This document shows positions 1-9,915 of a stretch of DNA of 64,000 nt, in pieces (position 1 is the first letter of the stretch; every line of letters begins with the position of its first letter). Origin of the DNA: Cristatella mucedo (taxonomy: Eukaryota > Bryozoa > Phylactolaemata > Cristatellidae). Location: the NCBI GenBank assembly GCA_009760855.2, contig WPIO01000015.1, positions 4,364,001 to 4,428,000 of the forward strand, in the 5' to 3' direction. Made by a program: the position numbers and the translations under genes. The notes beneath the pieces were generated by a model that did not search any database, was not told the DNA's origin, and worked only from the letters and a program-made list of their open reading frames with translations.

Positions 1-644
1 CGCGACCACCCGCGGCTTCGTGGCCGCGCGGTGCGGCATGCATAGCCCGCATCGCTGAACTCTTGAGCGAGCGGTCCACATTCAAGTCTCGCGAGCGTGC
101 GGTCTCACTCGATCTTGGAATATGACCGTAGGAGCATTTTCAGCCTTGCCCACTGCAAGATAACGTCGCCATCGAGCGAAGGTCGCGCAACCCGAAGGTC
201 AGCAGCCGATGGCACAAGAGCTTCGCTAAAGCGTCTGCCGCGTTCTGAAGCCGGCTGCAGACGTCAACGAACGGATGAGCTGTGCAGCTCGGTAATATTT
301 AGTTTGCTTTCGCTTTTTCTTTCGCTAGCGGGAAGCGTCTGCCGCTGACGGCGTTCGCCTATTTTCTACGCGGTATTTTCGCCCTGGGGCGGAAGCTTGG
401 AGCGAACGAAAGCTGCGCCTGCGCACAAGCGTGACAGTGAAATTTAAGGGGTTGGTCAATAATAGGATATTCGTATGCTGGAAATGAGGCTCGTCAATTA
501 GGTAGTTGATTGATAAAACTCGCGATTTCAGCACGCCTAAGTATGATGTAAGTAAGACCTCTCCTCCTGTCTGTATGTCTGCCTATTTGATTGGCTATAC
601 ATGCAGACCTGCGTCCAAATACCTGTATATACACACTTATATAT
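1..644. other. No gene seen; probable dystroglycan intron
   Basis: Mixed-composition sequence with only short ORFs and no recognisable product. It lies downstream of exon 2 on the minus strand, so it is presumably inside the large second intron. Confidence 0.4.
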
Positions 645-880
645 GTAACTCCACAAAGCCGTCGGGATCAAGTGGGTCTTACGCATGAGAACTTTCTTTA
701 GTGCACTCAAAGCCTACGCGGCTTTCGGTAGGCATGCGGTAGGCAACGTACCTCACCTCTCGCGACAATTAGAAAGTGAAAAGCACAGTTGAGTCATGAG
801 GGCCGCTAAGGAAGCGAGTGGCGTGAAAGGAGCCGGTCAGGACGGCAGGTCAGTATGTGCCACCGGCGGCAGCAGGAAAT
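645..880 (-). mobile_element. LINE family B, 3' end remnant
   Basis: Read on the minus strand it carries the family B 3' signature: a GTAGGCATGCGG-type relic of the ESRLG coding end, AGTGCACTC, then the noncoding end with an ACTCCACAAAG complement. The same sequence recurs at 15315, 20070, 29390, 40760, 46988, 58182 and 61715. This copy is diverged and has no open frame. Confidence 0.65.
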
Positions 881-1196
881 CCGGCGACATCCAGGATAGA
901 ATGTCAGCAAGGCCAGCATTCAGTTCATCAGTCAGTGCCGAAGATTCCGACGGCTTAGATGAAAAGAAAAGATTGCAGCCGCTCGCCACGGCGTAGACGC
1001 GATAGAGAGCCCATCCTGTGGGCTCTGGTGGTTCTCTCCAAAAGATTCCCCTATTACCTCCCCCGGCGCTTTTCCGCGCTCTCAGGAAGCAGGCGGGCGG
1101 GCGTGGACCGTGCGGCGGCGCCAGCGCTCTCTCCTCGGGGCGAAAGTTTCTCTCTCACCTTCGCGTATACTTGACTCAAGCCGCCGCAGCAGCCCT

Positions 1197-1228
<32 letters not shown>

Positions 1229-3246
1229 TTGCGCATAACGTAAACCACTCGTGCTGATGAGGGGGCTAAATGCACGCCACTCGGCGCGTCCAATTAGCAT
1301 TTCTGAGCTGCTGCTGCTGCTGCGTCGGGGGCGGCGGCGATACGTCGCCCGCATCCCGGCGGCGGCCGCGGCGGCAGTCGGCTTTCAAGCCGCCGGCGCT
1401 TCTTTCGATGTCCGCCCGATGCCCCGCGGACATGTCTGCCAGCGCAGGACGTCTCCTTGGCGCGCAAGCAGCACTTCGCCGGCGAGTGGCGGGGTTATGT
1501 GAATGCGTCGGGCGCCGCGGTCGGGTGTCAGAAATCTGGCCTCTCGACGCCAGCCTCGGGCTACAGCGAGCCCCCCTCTAGCCCCCACCGGATGAGCAGA
1601 CCCGGCTGTCGGCTTTTCGTTCACGTGCGCTTGCATCGCCCTCTGCATCTCAGCAAAGCAACGAAGGCTAGCAACTGTGCCGCCAGTTTCCCACCTATTT
1701 TTCGCACCACCTACTCTTTACAGCTGTGAGAGCGCACTCGTCTTTTCCTCTACGGCCAGACGTCATTTGGGAGGCGCGAGCAGTCTCGATAAACGAATAA
1801 ATTGGCGTCGCGCGAGCACCGGTCCTCGCTGCTCCTGCTCTGCTGCTCAGTGTTATCACGCGAAGGCTCGCGTTTCTTCTCTTCCACTTCGAGTCGCCAT
1901 CTCTGTTTCTGCATTTCTTTCCCCAGAGACGCATCCGGGGCATCAGCTTCGCTCTCCTTTCCCGCTGGACACTGCTATATCTCTCGAAAATATAGACACA
2001 AAGTACAGATCATCTCATGCTAATTCATCGCAACGACGTCGAGATTATGCCTGCAAATGAAATTACCGACTCGCCTTTGTAGCTGCAGTCAATCCAGGCC
2101 AAGGACGCGCATGCAAAGCGCCGGGCAGGTGCGATGCGTGAATTCGGCTCATAGCCTGTGCTATTAATGAATTTCACCTATCTATAAAAGTCACTTTCAG
2201 CCCACCGCTTTGCTAAATTTTACATACACACACGATCGCAGCCAGAGCGCCTTTCACTGGCTTCTCTGTGCCATCATCCATTTGCTGTGGACAATTCCTG
2301 CTCCTATTCACCAGCAGCTGCACGCATTAAACTGTCTTTCTGGCTGACGTGTTCAGTCTCCTAGAAAGACTTTTGGGTACGCCTTGACCTAATGTCAATC
2401 AGCTCTTACATGGCACCTTGCGGCTTTGCTTAAATTTGACTAGAATGCAATCGCAACGACTGAACCAGACTCGCCATTTTCAACAGTGCCGCTGTCCGTC
2501 TGAAGCACTGCGATAAAGCATTGTGGGTAGCAGAGCATACCGCATCAAAGTACATAGATTATCAGTAACAGATACATCTAAATGGTATGGGCGGGCAAGT
2601 AGCTGGCCAAATTAAAAAAATGTACGTCGCTGTAACTTGCAGTACTTACTATGATGCAGTTGCAACCACCTGGGGCACAGATCTCGTGATATCTACAAAC
2701 GAAAACCGACGATTCTTCAGTAGAAGCACGCAACCGAAGGCGAAGTCCGTGTGCACCCGGAGGTTAACATTTTCTAGATTCTAAATTATGAGCCTTTCAG
2801 TGCAGATCCTGGGTGAGCACATAGAACATTCACAACCGAAGACACGGAGCTGTAAAGATGGATGCAGAACCCTGTCCTGGCCAATAGCAATTAGGTTACA
2901 GCACATGTACAGATTAAAAGCAACCGTATGCAAAACAACAGCGGAACATACGTTGATAGCTAGCAAACGGTTTTATGTACCCAGGCAACACCATCATTAC
3001 CTGCAGAACGAGGCAGGCGGGGAGAGATAAACGAATGCTTCTCTGAAGAAAGCGGCTACCTTTTTTCAGAAGGACCTTCGTTCCATTTGTGGCTGCATTT
3101 CGCGGCCGCTACCGTCTTCTCGTAATCACCTAAGAATCTACTGCGGTCGCTCGCACAGGGTGAAGCATATTACGCCGCCATGCTCGTATTTTTTGTTTCT
3201 GCTCGCTTTTCATGCTTATTTAAACTATCAAAATTATCAAACTAGA
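881..3246. other. No gene seen; CpG-rich island at about 950-1650
   Basis: The segment at about 950-1650 is rich in CG dinucleotides and contains a (CGG)n tract at about 1196-1230. The rest, to 3246, is ordinary AT/GC-mixed DNA. Short ORFs exist in all frames, but none shows a domain or credible splice pattern. It lies within the inferred second intron of dystroglycan. Confidence 0.4.
1196..1230. repeat. (CGG)n trinucleotide tract
   Basis: About eleven uninterrupted CGG units in a CpG-rich context. It creates apparent poly-Arg, poly-Ala and poly-Pro ORFs that are not genes. Confidence 0.9.
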
Positions 3247-3398
3247 TAAGGCGGTTGCTTTTCACTGATCTCAGTCCCGAAGTCGTGGGTTCGAATCCTG
3301 CAGTCGGCGATCCTTTATTTTGCCGCTTCGAGCGGTGGCGATAGCCGTAAAGGCTCTTCTGTCGCTAAGCAAAAGTGGCTGCTTAAAAATCAGCCAAA
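3247..3398 (+). mobile_element. SINE B (tRNA-derived)
   Basis: It has an intact RNA polymerase III B box, GTGGGTTCGAATCCTGC, at about 3286-3302. A body with CGGTGGCGATAGCC follows, then the family tail, AAAGGCTCTTCTGTCGCTA and a GGCTG-TTAAATCAGC-like end. The A-box half is decayed. Confidence 0.75.
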
Positions 3399-4887
3399 GT
3401 AGGCTTTGTTGATACCTTGCTTATCCTTAGCCCTAGGATACTGATTCTCTTGGAGTCAGGCGTTAAGCGCCTGGGAAGACATTTAGCTCTCCTGCGGCGC
3501 TATACAAACGACCTATAAGAATAGGAATGATACTAACTACTATTATTATATAGTAGGCCAGCCTCCGCGACTGAGGACGTGTCGAGGCGGCAGTGGAAGA
3601 GGCGGTCTTGAAGCCGCCTTCTCAGAACGGCGAATCAGAAGCACGAGCGTTGCTCCCAGAGACGCCGCTCGATGGACGTGACGTCGACCTACATCTTCCA
3701 CCGAGTTGCGAGTCGCGTCCAGCGTGCCGGCGACGGGGTGAAATCGGTGACAGCCGCTGACGGGGCGTCGCCGGCTGCCGAATGACCTCACCGGGGCTGC
3801 GGCCGCGTGGCTCACGACACGCGGCTCTCGACACGCGGCGGCGTCCTCTGGCGGCGGCTCCTCGATTCAGGGCTGCGGAGTGGTTCCACCCTCCACGCGG
3901 TACCGAGCCTTCGGTACCGCGTGGTACCTGACTGTCGAAGCATTCGGAAGCCCGCGGCCTTTGTCGTCGCAAAGTGTGGCACGCGGATGAACTGTCGGCG
4001 ACGGGGGACCGGGTATTTAGAAGGAAGCGAGCGCGTGCGTCCGCCCTGTCGGCCTCGCCATCCAATCGCAAGCCTCTGTCGACTATCGACCCGCGCGGCG
4101 TCGCAGCCACGACCCAAGTGTTGCTGGCTCGGGATATGGCTGGGAATGGCAAGAGGGGCGCGTTCTTCATTTCGAAAGCTCGAATTCCCGGTCGTGGCGG
4201 GGGTCGTGGCGGGGTCACGTTAACGGTCGCGTAGCTCACCAGTTCAGCGGCTTCTAAGTTGCAGCTGTCAGCCGATGCCGCAGGATAAACAGCGTCGAGG
4301 ATCGAGCGAGCTCGGTGGAGTGGTGTCCGCAACCAAGTTCTTTCCGCTAGTCAGCGAGTGCTCTCTGCTGTTCGGACATCTCACGGGACGCACCAGGCGA
4401 GAAGGAGAGATTCCGACTGACTGCGCGTTTATGTATCTGCATGCTTCAATGTACCATTCTATTACTGATTGGGTTGGGCAGGCTGCTTAATATTGATGGT
4501 AATGTATTCTTAAAGCGCCCGAAGAGCTCTATATCTACGTACACGACCTTCATATAGATGCTAGGATGCATGTCAACCGATTAGTGATAATAACGTCCAC
4601 GGTTGTTGCCCAAATAAGGACATTAAAGATGATTCTCGCGACACAGTGGATGAATGTACGGAGATGAATACTCGAGCGCTTTCAACTTAACTAATTTTGT
4701 TCCCCTCGGCACTCGACGTGCACTGCCCAGGAAGCGCGTCAATAGATCAGCGATAGCTAGCAGGCACTGCGTCAGTGCGGATGAGCGCGCGGAGGACAAC
4801 TGACACGGACCCAGGAAATGCATTTAGAAATAGGCGAATGTTTAACTTCGTTTGAAATGTCGTCGAGCCAGGCGCGTCGTGGTGTCA
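3399..4887. other. No gene seen; GC-rich block at about 3550-4270
   Basis: Overlapping ORFs on both strands at 3550-4330 (up to 236 codons) reflect high GC and few stop codons. They are Arg/Ala/Pro/Ser-rich with no recognisable domain. The rest is AT-richer unique sequence, possibly intronic. Confidence 0.35.
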
Positions 4888-5013
4888 ATCGGTAAATAAA
4901 TAAATAAATAAAATTCACTTGAAATAGCTTCCCAAGAGAACGCAATCACTACTCAGGCGCTTCACATGTGCCACGGAGCTGGACCCCACGACCTCGGTCA
5001 TCAAATACATTCA
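4888..5013 (-). mobile_element. SINE A, 5'-truncated copy
   Basis: A (TAAA)n tail at 4891-4912 is followed by the family 3' hairpin (CCAAGAGAACGCAATCACTACTCAGGCGCTTCAC) and the body up to the B-box region (CCCACGACCTCGG). The tRNA-like head is missing. Confidence 0.75.
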
Positions 5014-5556
5014 TGGCGGCCCGCAAAGGGTTCTAGCTTGGCTAGCGGCACAGCTTAAAGACTGGAGCAGATGGAGGAGCAGAGCGGGTGATGAGGTGAC
5101 GCACGAGTGGTGCACGGCGACGCACACTAACTGCTCGTTCGTTTAAATGGCTGGCACAAACCGATCACTTCGGCAACACAACCCCCCCCCCTCCCGGCAC
5201 GTGCCTGGAATGAGGCCAGCAGGTGGACCGGGCTTCCTCCATCGGACCAAGCACCCGAATGGAGTATTGCACCACTATAGGAAGTATAGGCCACCCCGGC
5301 ACGCTACTCCGTGCTTGCTACAAATCGCAGCTCCTCTTGCAAGGTCTGGACATCCGGGGGCAAAAGCATTCCCCGGCCGTGCCCGCTCGAGTGACTGTGT
5401 CACGAGGCAAGCCCTGCGACGCGGGCGACAGCCGATCGTCGTTGACATCGAGGCTCGAGCCGAGCCTCGATGCTGGGCTGGCGAGTCCAGGGTCCGGCGT
5501 CGGCGCCGAGGAATACCAACATCAAAGTTCAAGCAAGCGCTTTCGCTTCTCACCCC
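5014..5556. other. No gene seen; GC-rich unique sequence
   Basis: A 273-codon plus-strand ORF (5147-5968) crosses this block, but it runs through a 19-bp minisatellite whose period breaks any protein repeat. It has no recognisable domain, so I do not call a gene. Confidence 0.35.
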
Positions 5557-5638
5557 CGCCCGCCCCCTCTGTCACCGCCCGCCCCCTCTGTCACCGCCCG
5601 CCCCCTCTGTCACCGCCCGCCCCCTCTGTCACCGCCCG
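5557..5638. repeat. 19-bp minisatellite, about 4 copies
   Basis: Perfect tandem copies of CGCCCGCCCCCTCTGTCAC. GTCAC recurs at 5571, 5590, 5609 and 5628, exactly 19 bp apart. Confidence 0.95.
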
Positions 5639-5979
5639 TCCTGTCCGTCTCTCCCTCACCCCGACGCTGAGGACGAGCTCGCAGCCTGCCATCTAGAGCG
5701 AGATGCGACGAGCTCTGCGAGCGTGGAGAGCGACAGAGAGGCTCAATGTGGCTTTCCGCACGCATCCGGATACTCTGGGGCCTCGGCTCTGGCGAACCGA
5801 GCATCGTCGAAGCGCCGTCGGAAGCCGCTCGAACAGTGGAGCAGCGGCGTGCTAACCAAAAGCCACCACGTGGCGCTAGACCTAGTGCAGGCACCGAGTC
5901 CGTTCTTCTGGGCTGCAAAATCGTTGAAGCGCGTGCAGAGGAACGAGCTTCATTTGCAGACTGCCTAGAGGCGATTTAA
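5639..5979. other. No gene seen; GC-rich unique sequence
   Basis: This is the continuation of the GC-rich block. Only composition-driven ORFs are present. Confidence 0.35.
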
Positions 5980-6136
5980 ATATAAATAAATAAATATAAT
6001 TTATTTATATAGCGCCCCAAGAGAACTTAATCTCTATTCAGGCGCTTCACATGTGCCTCGGGGCTCGAGCCCACGACCTCAGTCAGACCTTGGTCGGGGC
6101 GAGCACCTTAACCGCTAGACCAAACCAGCTCGACGA
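5980..6136 (-). mobile_element. SINE A, nearly complete
   Basis: On the minus strand it reads: AGCTGGTTTGGTCTAGCGG (A box), TTAAGGTGCTCGCCCC, a B-box-like GTGGGCTCGAGCCCC, then AGCGCCTGAATAGAGATT, the tail hairpin and a (TATTTA)n end. This is a good reference copy of the family. Confidence 0.9.
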
Positions 6137-6200
6137 TTTAGTTCTCTGAGGGTGCTTTTTGAGTGGCCTATTACTATCACTATTTATATTAAATGGCGTT
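6137..6200 (+). mobile_element. LINE family A tail fragment
   Basis: GTTCTCTGAGGGTGCTTTTTGAG followed by an ACTATCACTATT tail matches the last bases of LINE A (GTTCTCTGAGGGCGCTTTATC). It abuts the SINE A head. Confidence 0.45.
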
Positions 6201-6272
6201 CCTCGGATATTGTGCACGGTGAGGAGACAAACTATACAGACGGTGCCCCCACCCAGTATTAGTAACCCAATT

Positions 6273-6384
6273 TGGCGCCCCCTGATTCAGCGCCCCCTGA
6301 TCTAGCGCCCTTGGTATGCCTCTGTTAATATTACCCTTCCCTCGTTCCCCCCCCCCCTTGGTACGCCTCGGTTAATATTATTAT
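6273..6384. repeat. Short direct repeats around C-tracts
   Basis: GCGCCCCCTGATTCA and GCGCCCCCTGATCTA are adjacent. TTGGTATGCCTCTGTTAATATTA and TTGGTACGCCTCGGTTAATATTA then flank a C-tract near 6348-6358. Local duplication is the simplest reading. Confidence 0.7.
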
Positions 6385-6450
6385 CCGGCAAGCACGAAGG
6401 GTGCCCGCTCTGAAGTTCCACAGATTCTCTGCCCGACCTTCGGGCTCTTG

Positions 6451-6452
<2 letters not shown>

Positions 6453-6539
<87 letters not shown>
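6453..6539. repeat. (GA)n microsatellite
   Basis: About 43 uninterrupted GA units. Confidence 0.97.
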
Positions 6540-6541
<2 letters not shown>

Positions 6542-7609
6542 CGTCTACGTGTTGCGGATCTACACGAGTGAATCTACATGTTGGTGGCATCCGCATATGT
6601 GATAGGCTGCAAATGCCTGCATGCACACGCCCACACGCATGCGTTTGAGCACATAAGCACGCGTCACTCACGGTTACTCTAGGCAATCTGTGTCTGCCTA
6701 CCTTCCGAAATACTTATTTTGCCGCTTTTGACTAGTCTTTCCTTCTTTCACGGTGCACGTTACAGCGGCCATCTGTCTATCTGTTTGTCTGGCCGTATGC
6801 GTCTGCCGGCCCGCCTATGTGTATCTTGCCGTATTCTCGCCTGTCTATCTGCGTCTGTCTGCCTGCCTGTCTATCTGACAGCGCATTGTTTTCTTTTGAA
6901 CTTCCCCGCGGCGCGGCGAAACTAACGCGCTCGCGCCGAACAAGGATCGGCTGCGTTACGGCACAGGTTACAGGTAAGTGGCTCCGAGTGGGTGCGAGCG
7001 AGGCTGTGCGATCCCTCGAGGTCGGAGCTCGGCTCGCGCTGTTGCACTGCAGGATGGCTAGACGGCGGGAGCGGATGCGAAGCGCAGCTGCCAACCAGCG
7101 AGCAGCTCGGCAAGACGGCGGCGTCTTCGGCCGCAGCAGCTGCGGCAGCAGCAGCTGCGGCCGCAGCTGCTGCTGCGGCTGCTGCAGCTACACGCCGGTG
7201 GCGAACTTCGCTAGTAGCGCCCGACGGTAAAGGTCGCTGCGGCTGGGCGGGCTAATGACTGGGAGCCCTGCCAAAAGTGGGAGCCTCCTCTGCTCCGCCA
7301 GTAACAAAAATCCGTAAACAAAGCCTTTTGTCGAGCCCGGCAAAAGAGAGCAATTTCTGCCGGGTCTCATTCACGGCCCAATTAAGAACTGACGGCGGCC
7401 CTGCTGCTGCCTGTCGGCACAGAGGCCGACCATAATCGGGCAGCGCGACGACTGCGATTCGCCAAAAGCTCGAGACAGAGAGATTGGGAATGAGCTCGAC
7501 GCCGACGGCTCGAGGCGCCGCGCGAGCCATGCGCGAGCCGTGAGCTCCACGTAACAGGTACAGCCGCGAAGACCAGGACGCGTCCCACCGACGGACGGCG
7601 GCATCTCAC
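6540..7609. other. Start of dystroglycan intron 2; no gene seen
   Basis: The donor GTGAGA begins at 7609 on the minus strand. A CAG/CTG-rich, self-complementary block lies at 7130-7195 (CAGCTG repeats) and a CTGTCTG-type repeat at 6770-6880. Nothing resembling the dystroglycan mucin or beta domain is visible. Confidence 0.6.
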
Positions 7610-8483
7610 CTGCAGGCGTGTCGCCGCCGCCACCGCCGCCTGCAGACGGCGGCGGCTGCTCGGGCACCGGCGTGACGGTCGCCCTCACCAGCTGTCGTCG
7701 CCGCCTTCGACCGTCGACCGCCGCGTCGGCGCCGGCAGCCTGGACGTTGGTGACGCACCAGCCGACAACGTCGTAGGAGAGAGCGCGAGCCAGGGCGCCA
7801 TCTTTGGCGTCCCTCTCCAGACGCTCGACGGTCGCCAGGCTCGACTCGCCGATCGAGCCGCAGCCGACCGGCCACGAGACGACGACGCCCGGCGGCCGGC
7901 GTCCCGACGCAACGTTGCCCGGCCCGGCGACGATGAGCGACTCGGGCCTGTGCCGCGCCTTGCGAAACGTCAGCTCGTCGCCCTTGGCCGAGGTCAGCCT
8001 CAGCTCGTCGAGCGGCAGCTCTGCAGAGCCGCCGCCGCCGGAGTGTCCTCGCCGCAGGCCCAGCTCGTCGGCGACGAGGCGCACGAGGCGAACGCGGTCG
8101 CGAGCGCTCAGGTCGGCGGAGCTGACGTCGACGACGACGCTGGCGACCATGATCTGCCCTTCGCGAGCGCAGGACGCCCACGAGGCGGCGTCCCCTGCTG
8201 CGGCGGCGCTTGAGGTCTGGCCGCTTCCTCGCGGCTGCGGCGGCGGCGGTGCCGCCGCTGCGGCCGTCGAGCGCTGCTGCTGCTTCGTGCTCTCCGTCGT
8301 CCAGTCGTCAGCTCCAGTCACGGATATGGCGAACAGCTCGCCGCCGGCTGCTTCTTCTCCTTCGAGCCGCACGGAGATGATGTAGACGCCCGTGTCGTCG
8401 CCTGACGGAATGCCGGCGAGTGTTCGCGAATGGCTGCTGTAGTAGAGCCACTTCGGGAGTCCTTCGTGACTAGCCTCGGCTAC
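7610..8483 (-). CDS. DAG1: Dystroglycan homologue, coding exon 2 (Ig-like domain, S6-like domain, furin site)
   Basis: Codons 137-368 and beyond (291 codons plus one base), counted from the ATG at 13768. The exon follows a pyrimidine-rich acceptor ending CCGTTTAG at 8484 and opens VAEASHEGLPKWLYY, matching the vertebrate VSAAGKEALPSWLHW region. G168-V174 (GVYIISV) matches GVHYISV. Residues about 205-236 are a low-complexity Gln/Ala/Pro linker absent from vertebrates. The S6-like domain spans about 241-384: Cys241, VVVDVSSADLSARDRV, AGPGN at 322-326, SWPVGC at 339-344 (second conserved Cys, 344) and YDVVGWCVTN near 374-382. Vertebrate alpha-dystroglycan has a disulfide between the equivalent cysteines. 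Five arginines (395-399) then Gln400 match the proprotein-convertase site RVRR-Q that releases the N-terminal domain. Thr405 and Thr407 sit where vertebrates carry the matriglycan-bearing TPT. The exon ends CCTGCAG before GTGAGA (phase 1). Cys379 is an extra cysteine. The ORF runs past the donor but loses similarity there. The mucin region and beta subunit are not in the window. Confidence 0.92.
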
Positions 8484-8799
8484 CTAAACGGGGGGCGGGG
8501 CAGAGCAGCAGAGTCCAGTACTTACTGAATGAATCGCGAGTAGCGAAGGGCGGATCGCGTGAATACGAGCAACGAAGCAGTGTATGCAACAAGCCACTGG
8601 GACAACCGCGCGAATGAAGCATTCACGAAAGAACATCTCTAACTTCAGACTTGGATCAGGAATCCTTTGTGCGCAGGTCGCGTTCTCTTTCCTCAGCGGA
8701 TTCATTCACACTCATCCCGCGCGACGTTATATAAGCTCCGTCATTCTATCGTACTGGCGCCTGGTCGGTTCTTACCCCGTTTCCATTTTGCGTGGGGGG

Positions 8800-8943
8800 A
8801 AGAAGGCGGTTGCTTTCACGACCTCGGGACCGAGGTCGTGGGTTCGAATCCTGCGGCGGGCGAGCCTTTATTGCCGCTGCAAACATTGGTAATAGCCGCA
8901 AAGGCTCTTCTGTAGCTATGCAAAAGAGGCTGTTAAATCAGCT
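8800..8943 (+). mobile_element. SINE B
   Basis: The head contains the inverted repeat CACGACCTCGG-GAC-CGAGGTCGTG (8818-8841), then a perfect B box GGTTCGAATCC, a CCTTTATTGCCGCTGCAA body, and the tail AAAGGCTCTTCTGTAGCTA and GAGGCTGTTAAATCAGC. Confidence 0.85.
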
Positions 8944-9057
8944 CTACTACACTTATTATCTCCCCCTCTGTTTCGCTCTCTCAGAGTCCCTCAGTCAGTC
9001 TTTCGGTTTGTATATGCCTTTTAAAGATTACAAGTTACCTGACACAACAGCCTTTTT

Positions 9058-9300
<243 letters not shown>

Positions 9301-9326
9301 ATATAATTGAAGTACGTATGTGTACC

Positions 9327-9328
<2 letters not shown>

Positions 9329-9387
<59 letters not shown>

Positions 9388-9480
9388 CGCACACTATTTC
9401 TCTCTTTTTCTAACTCACTCTCTCTTTTTCTCATGTTCTCCCTCCGCCTCTCTAGCTACTCTCTTTCTCTCACTCAGTCT
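9329..9480. repeat. (CT)n microsatellite with decayed CT-rich flank
   Basis: Pure CT to 9384, then CT-rich sequence with interruptions up to the SINE A tail. Confidence 0.95.
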
Positions 9481-9482
9481 TA

Positions 9483-9634
9483 TATATAATATATATAATT
9501 CATTTATATAGCGCCCCAAGAGAACTCAATCTCTATTCAGGCGCTTCATATATGCCTCGAGGCTCGAGCCCACCACCTCAAACAGACCTTGGTCGGGGCG
9601 AGCACCTTAACCGCTAGACCAAACCAGCTCGGCA
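9483..9634 (-). mobile_element. SINE A, nearly complete
   Basis: Tail ATATAATTCATTTATATAGCGCC, hairpin, body, B-box region (CTCGAGCCCACCACCTC) and A-box region (CTTAACCGCTAGACCAAACC) in order on the minus strand. It sits within dystroglycan intron 1. Confidence 0.9.
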
Positions 9635-9782
9635 ATATCTCGACACACTCATCAGTCTTAGTCTATCTCTGCTATCTCTGAAGCAGAACAGGATTAAGGC
9701 AGAGTGTGTACCCCGGATTTAGCAACGTTCAACCCAACTGCAGCAGGCAATTAAGAATTACCTTTGGCAGGACTCGACGCCA

Positions 9783-9915
9783 CGCTGGTTTGACCCAGTG
9801 GTTAAGGTGCTCGCCCCGACCAAGGTCTGGGCGAGGTCGTGAGCTCGAGCCCCGTGGCATATGTGCAGCACCTGAATAGAGATTGAGTTCTCTCAGAGTG
9901 TTATACAAATGAGCT
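9783..9915 (+). mobile_element. SINE A, head-to-head with the copy at 9483
   Basis: It runs from GGTTTGACCCAGTGGTTAAGG (A box) through GTGAGCTCGAGCCCC to CTGAATAGAGATTGAGTTCTC and TTATACAAATGAGCT. Orientation is opposite to the preceding copy, about 150 bp away. Confidence 0.85.

Noticed and set aside
3622-4332. 236-codon minus-strand ORF as a possible dystroglycan mucin exon
   Set aside because: It is Arg/Ala/Ser-rich rather than Thr/Pro-rich, lacks a credible phase 1 acceptor, and overlaps equally long ORFs in other frames.
5557-5638. Possible CRISPR-like array
   Set aside because: The 19-bp units are directly adjacent with no spacers, in an animal genome. It is a minisatellite, as is 56551-56686.
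5147-5968. 273-codon plus-strand ORF
   Set aside because: It crosses a 19-bp minisatellite whose period is not a multiple of three. Composition is GC-driven and no domain is recognisable.
7371-7609. Continuation of the dystroglycan exon 2 reading frame past 7610
   Set aside because: A strong donor (CAG/GTGAGA) lies at 7610/7609, and the sequence beyond it has no dystroglycan or mucin-like character.
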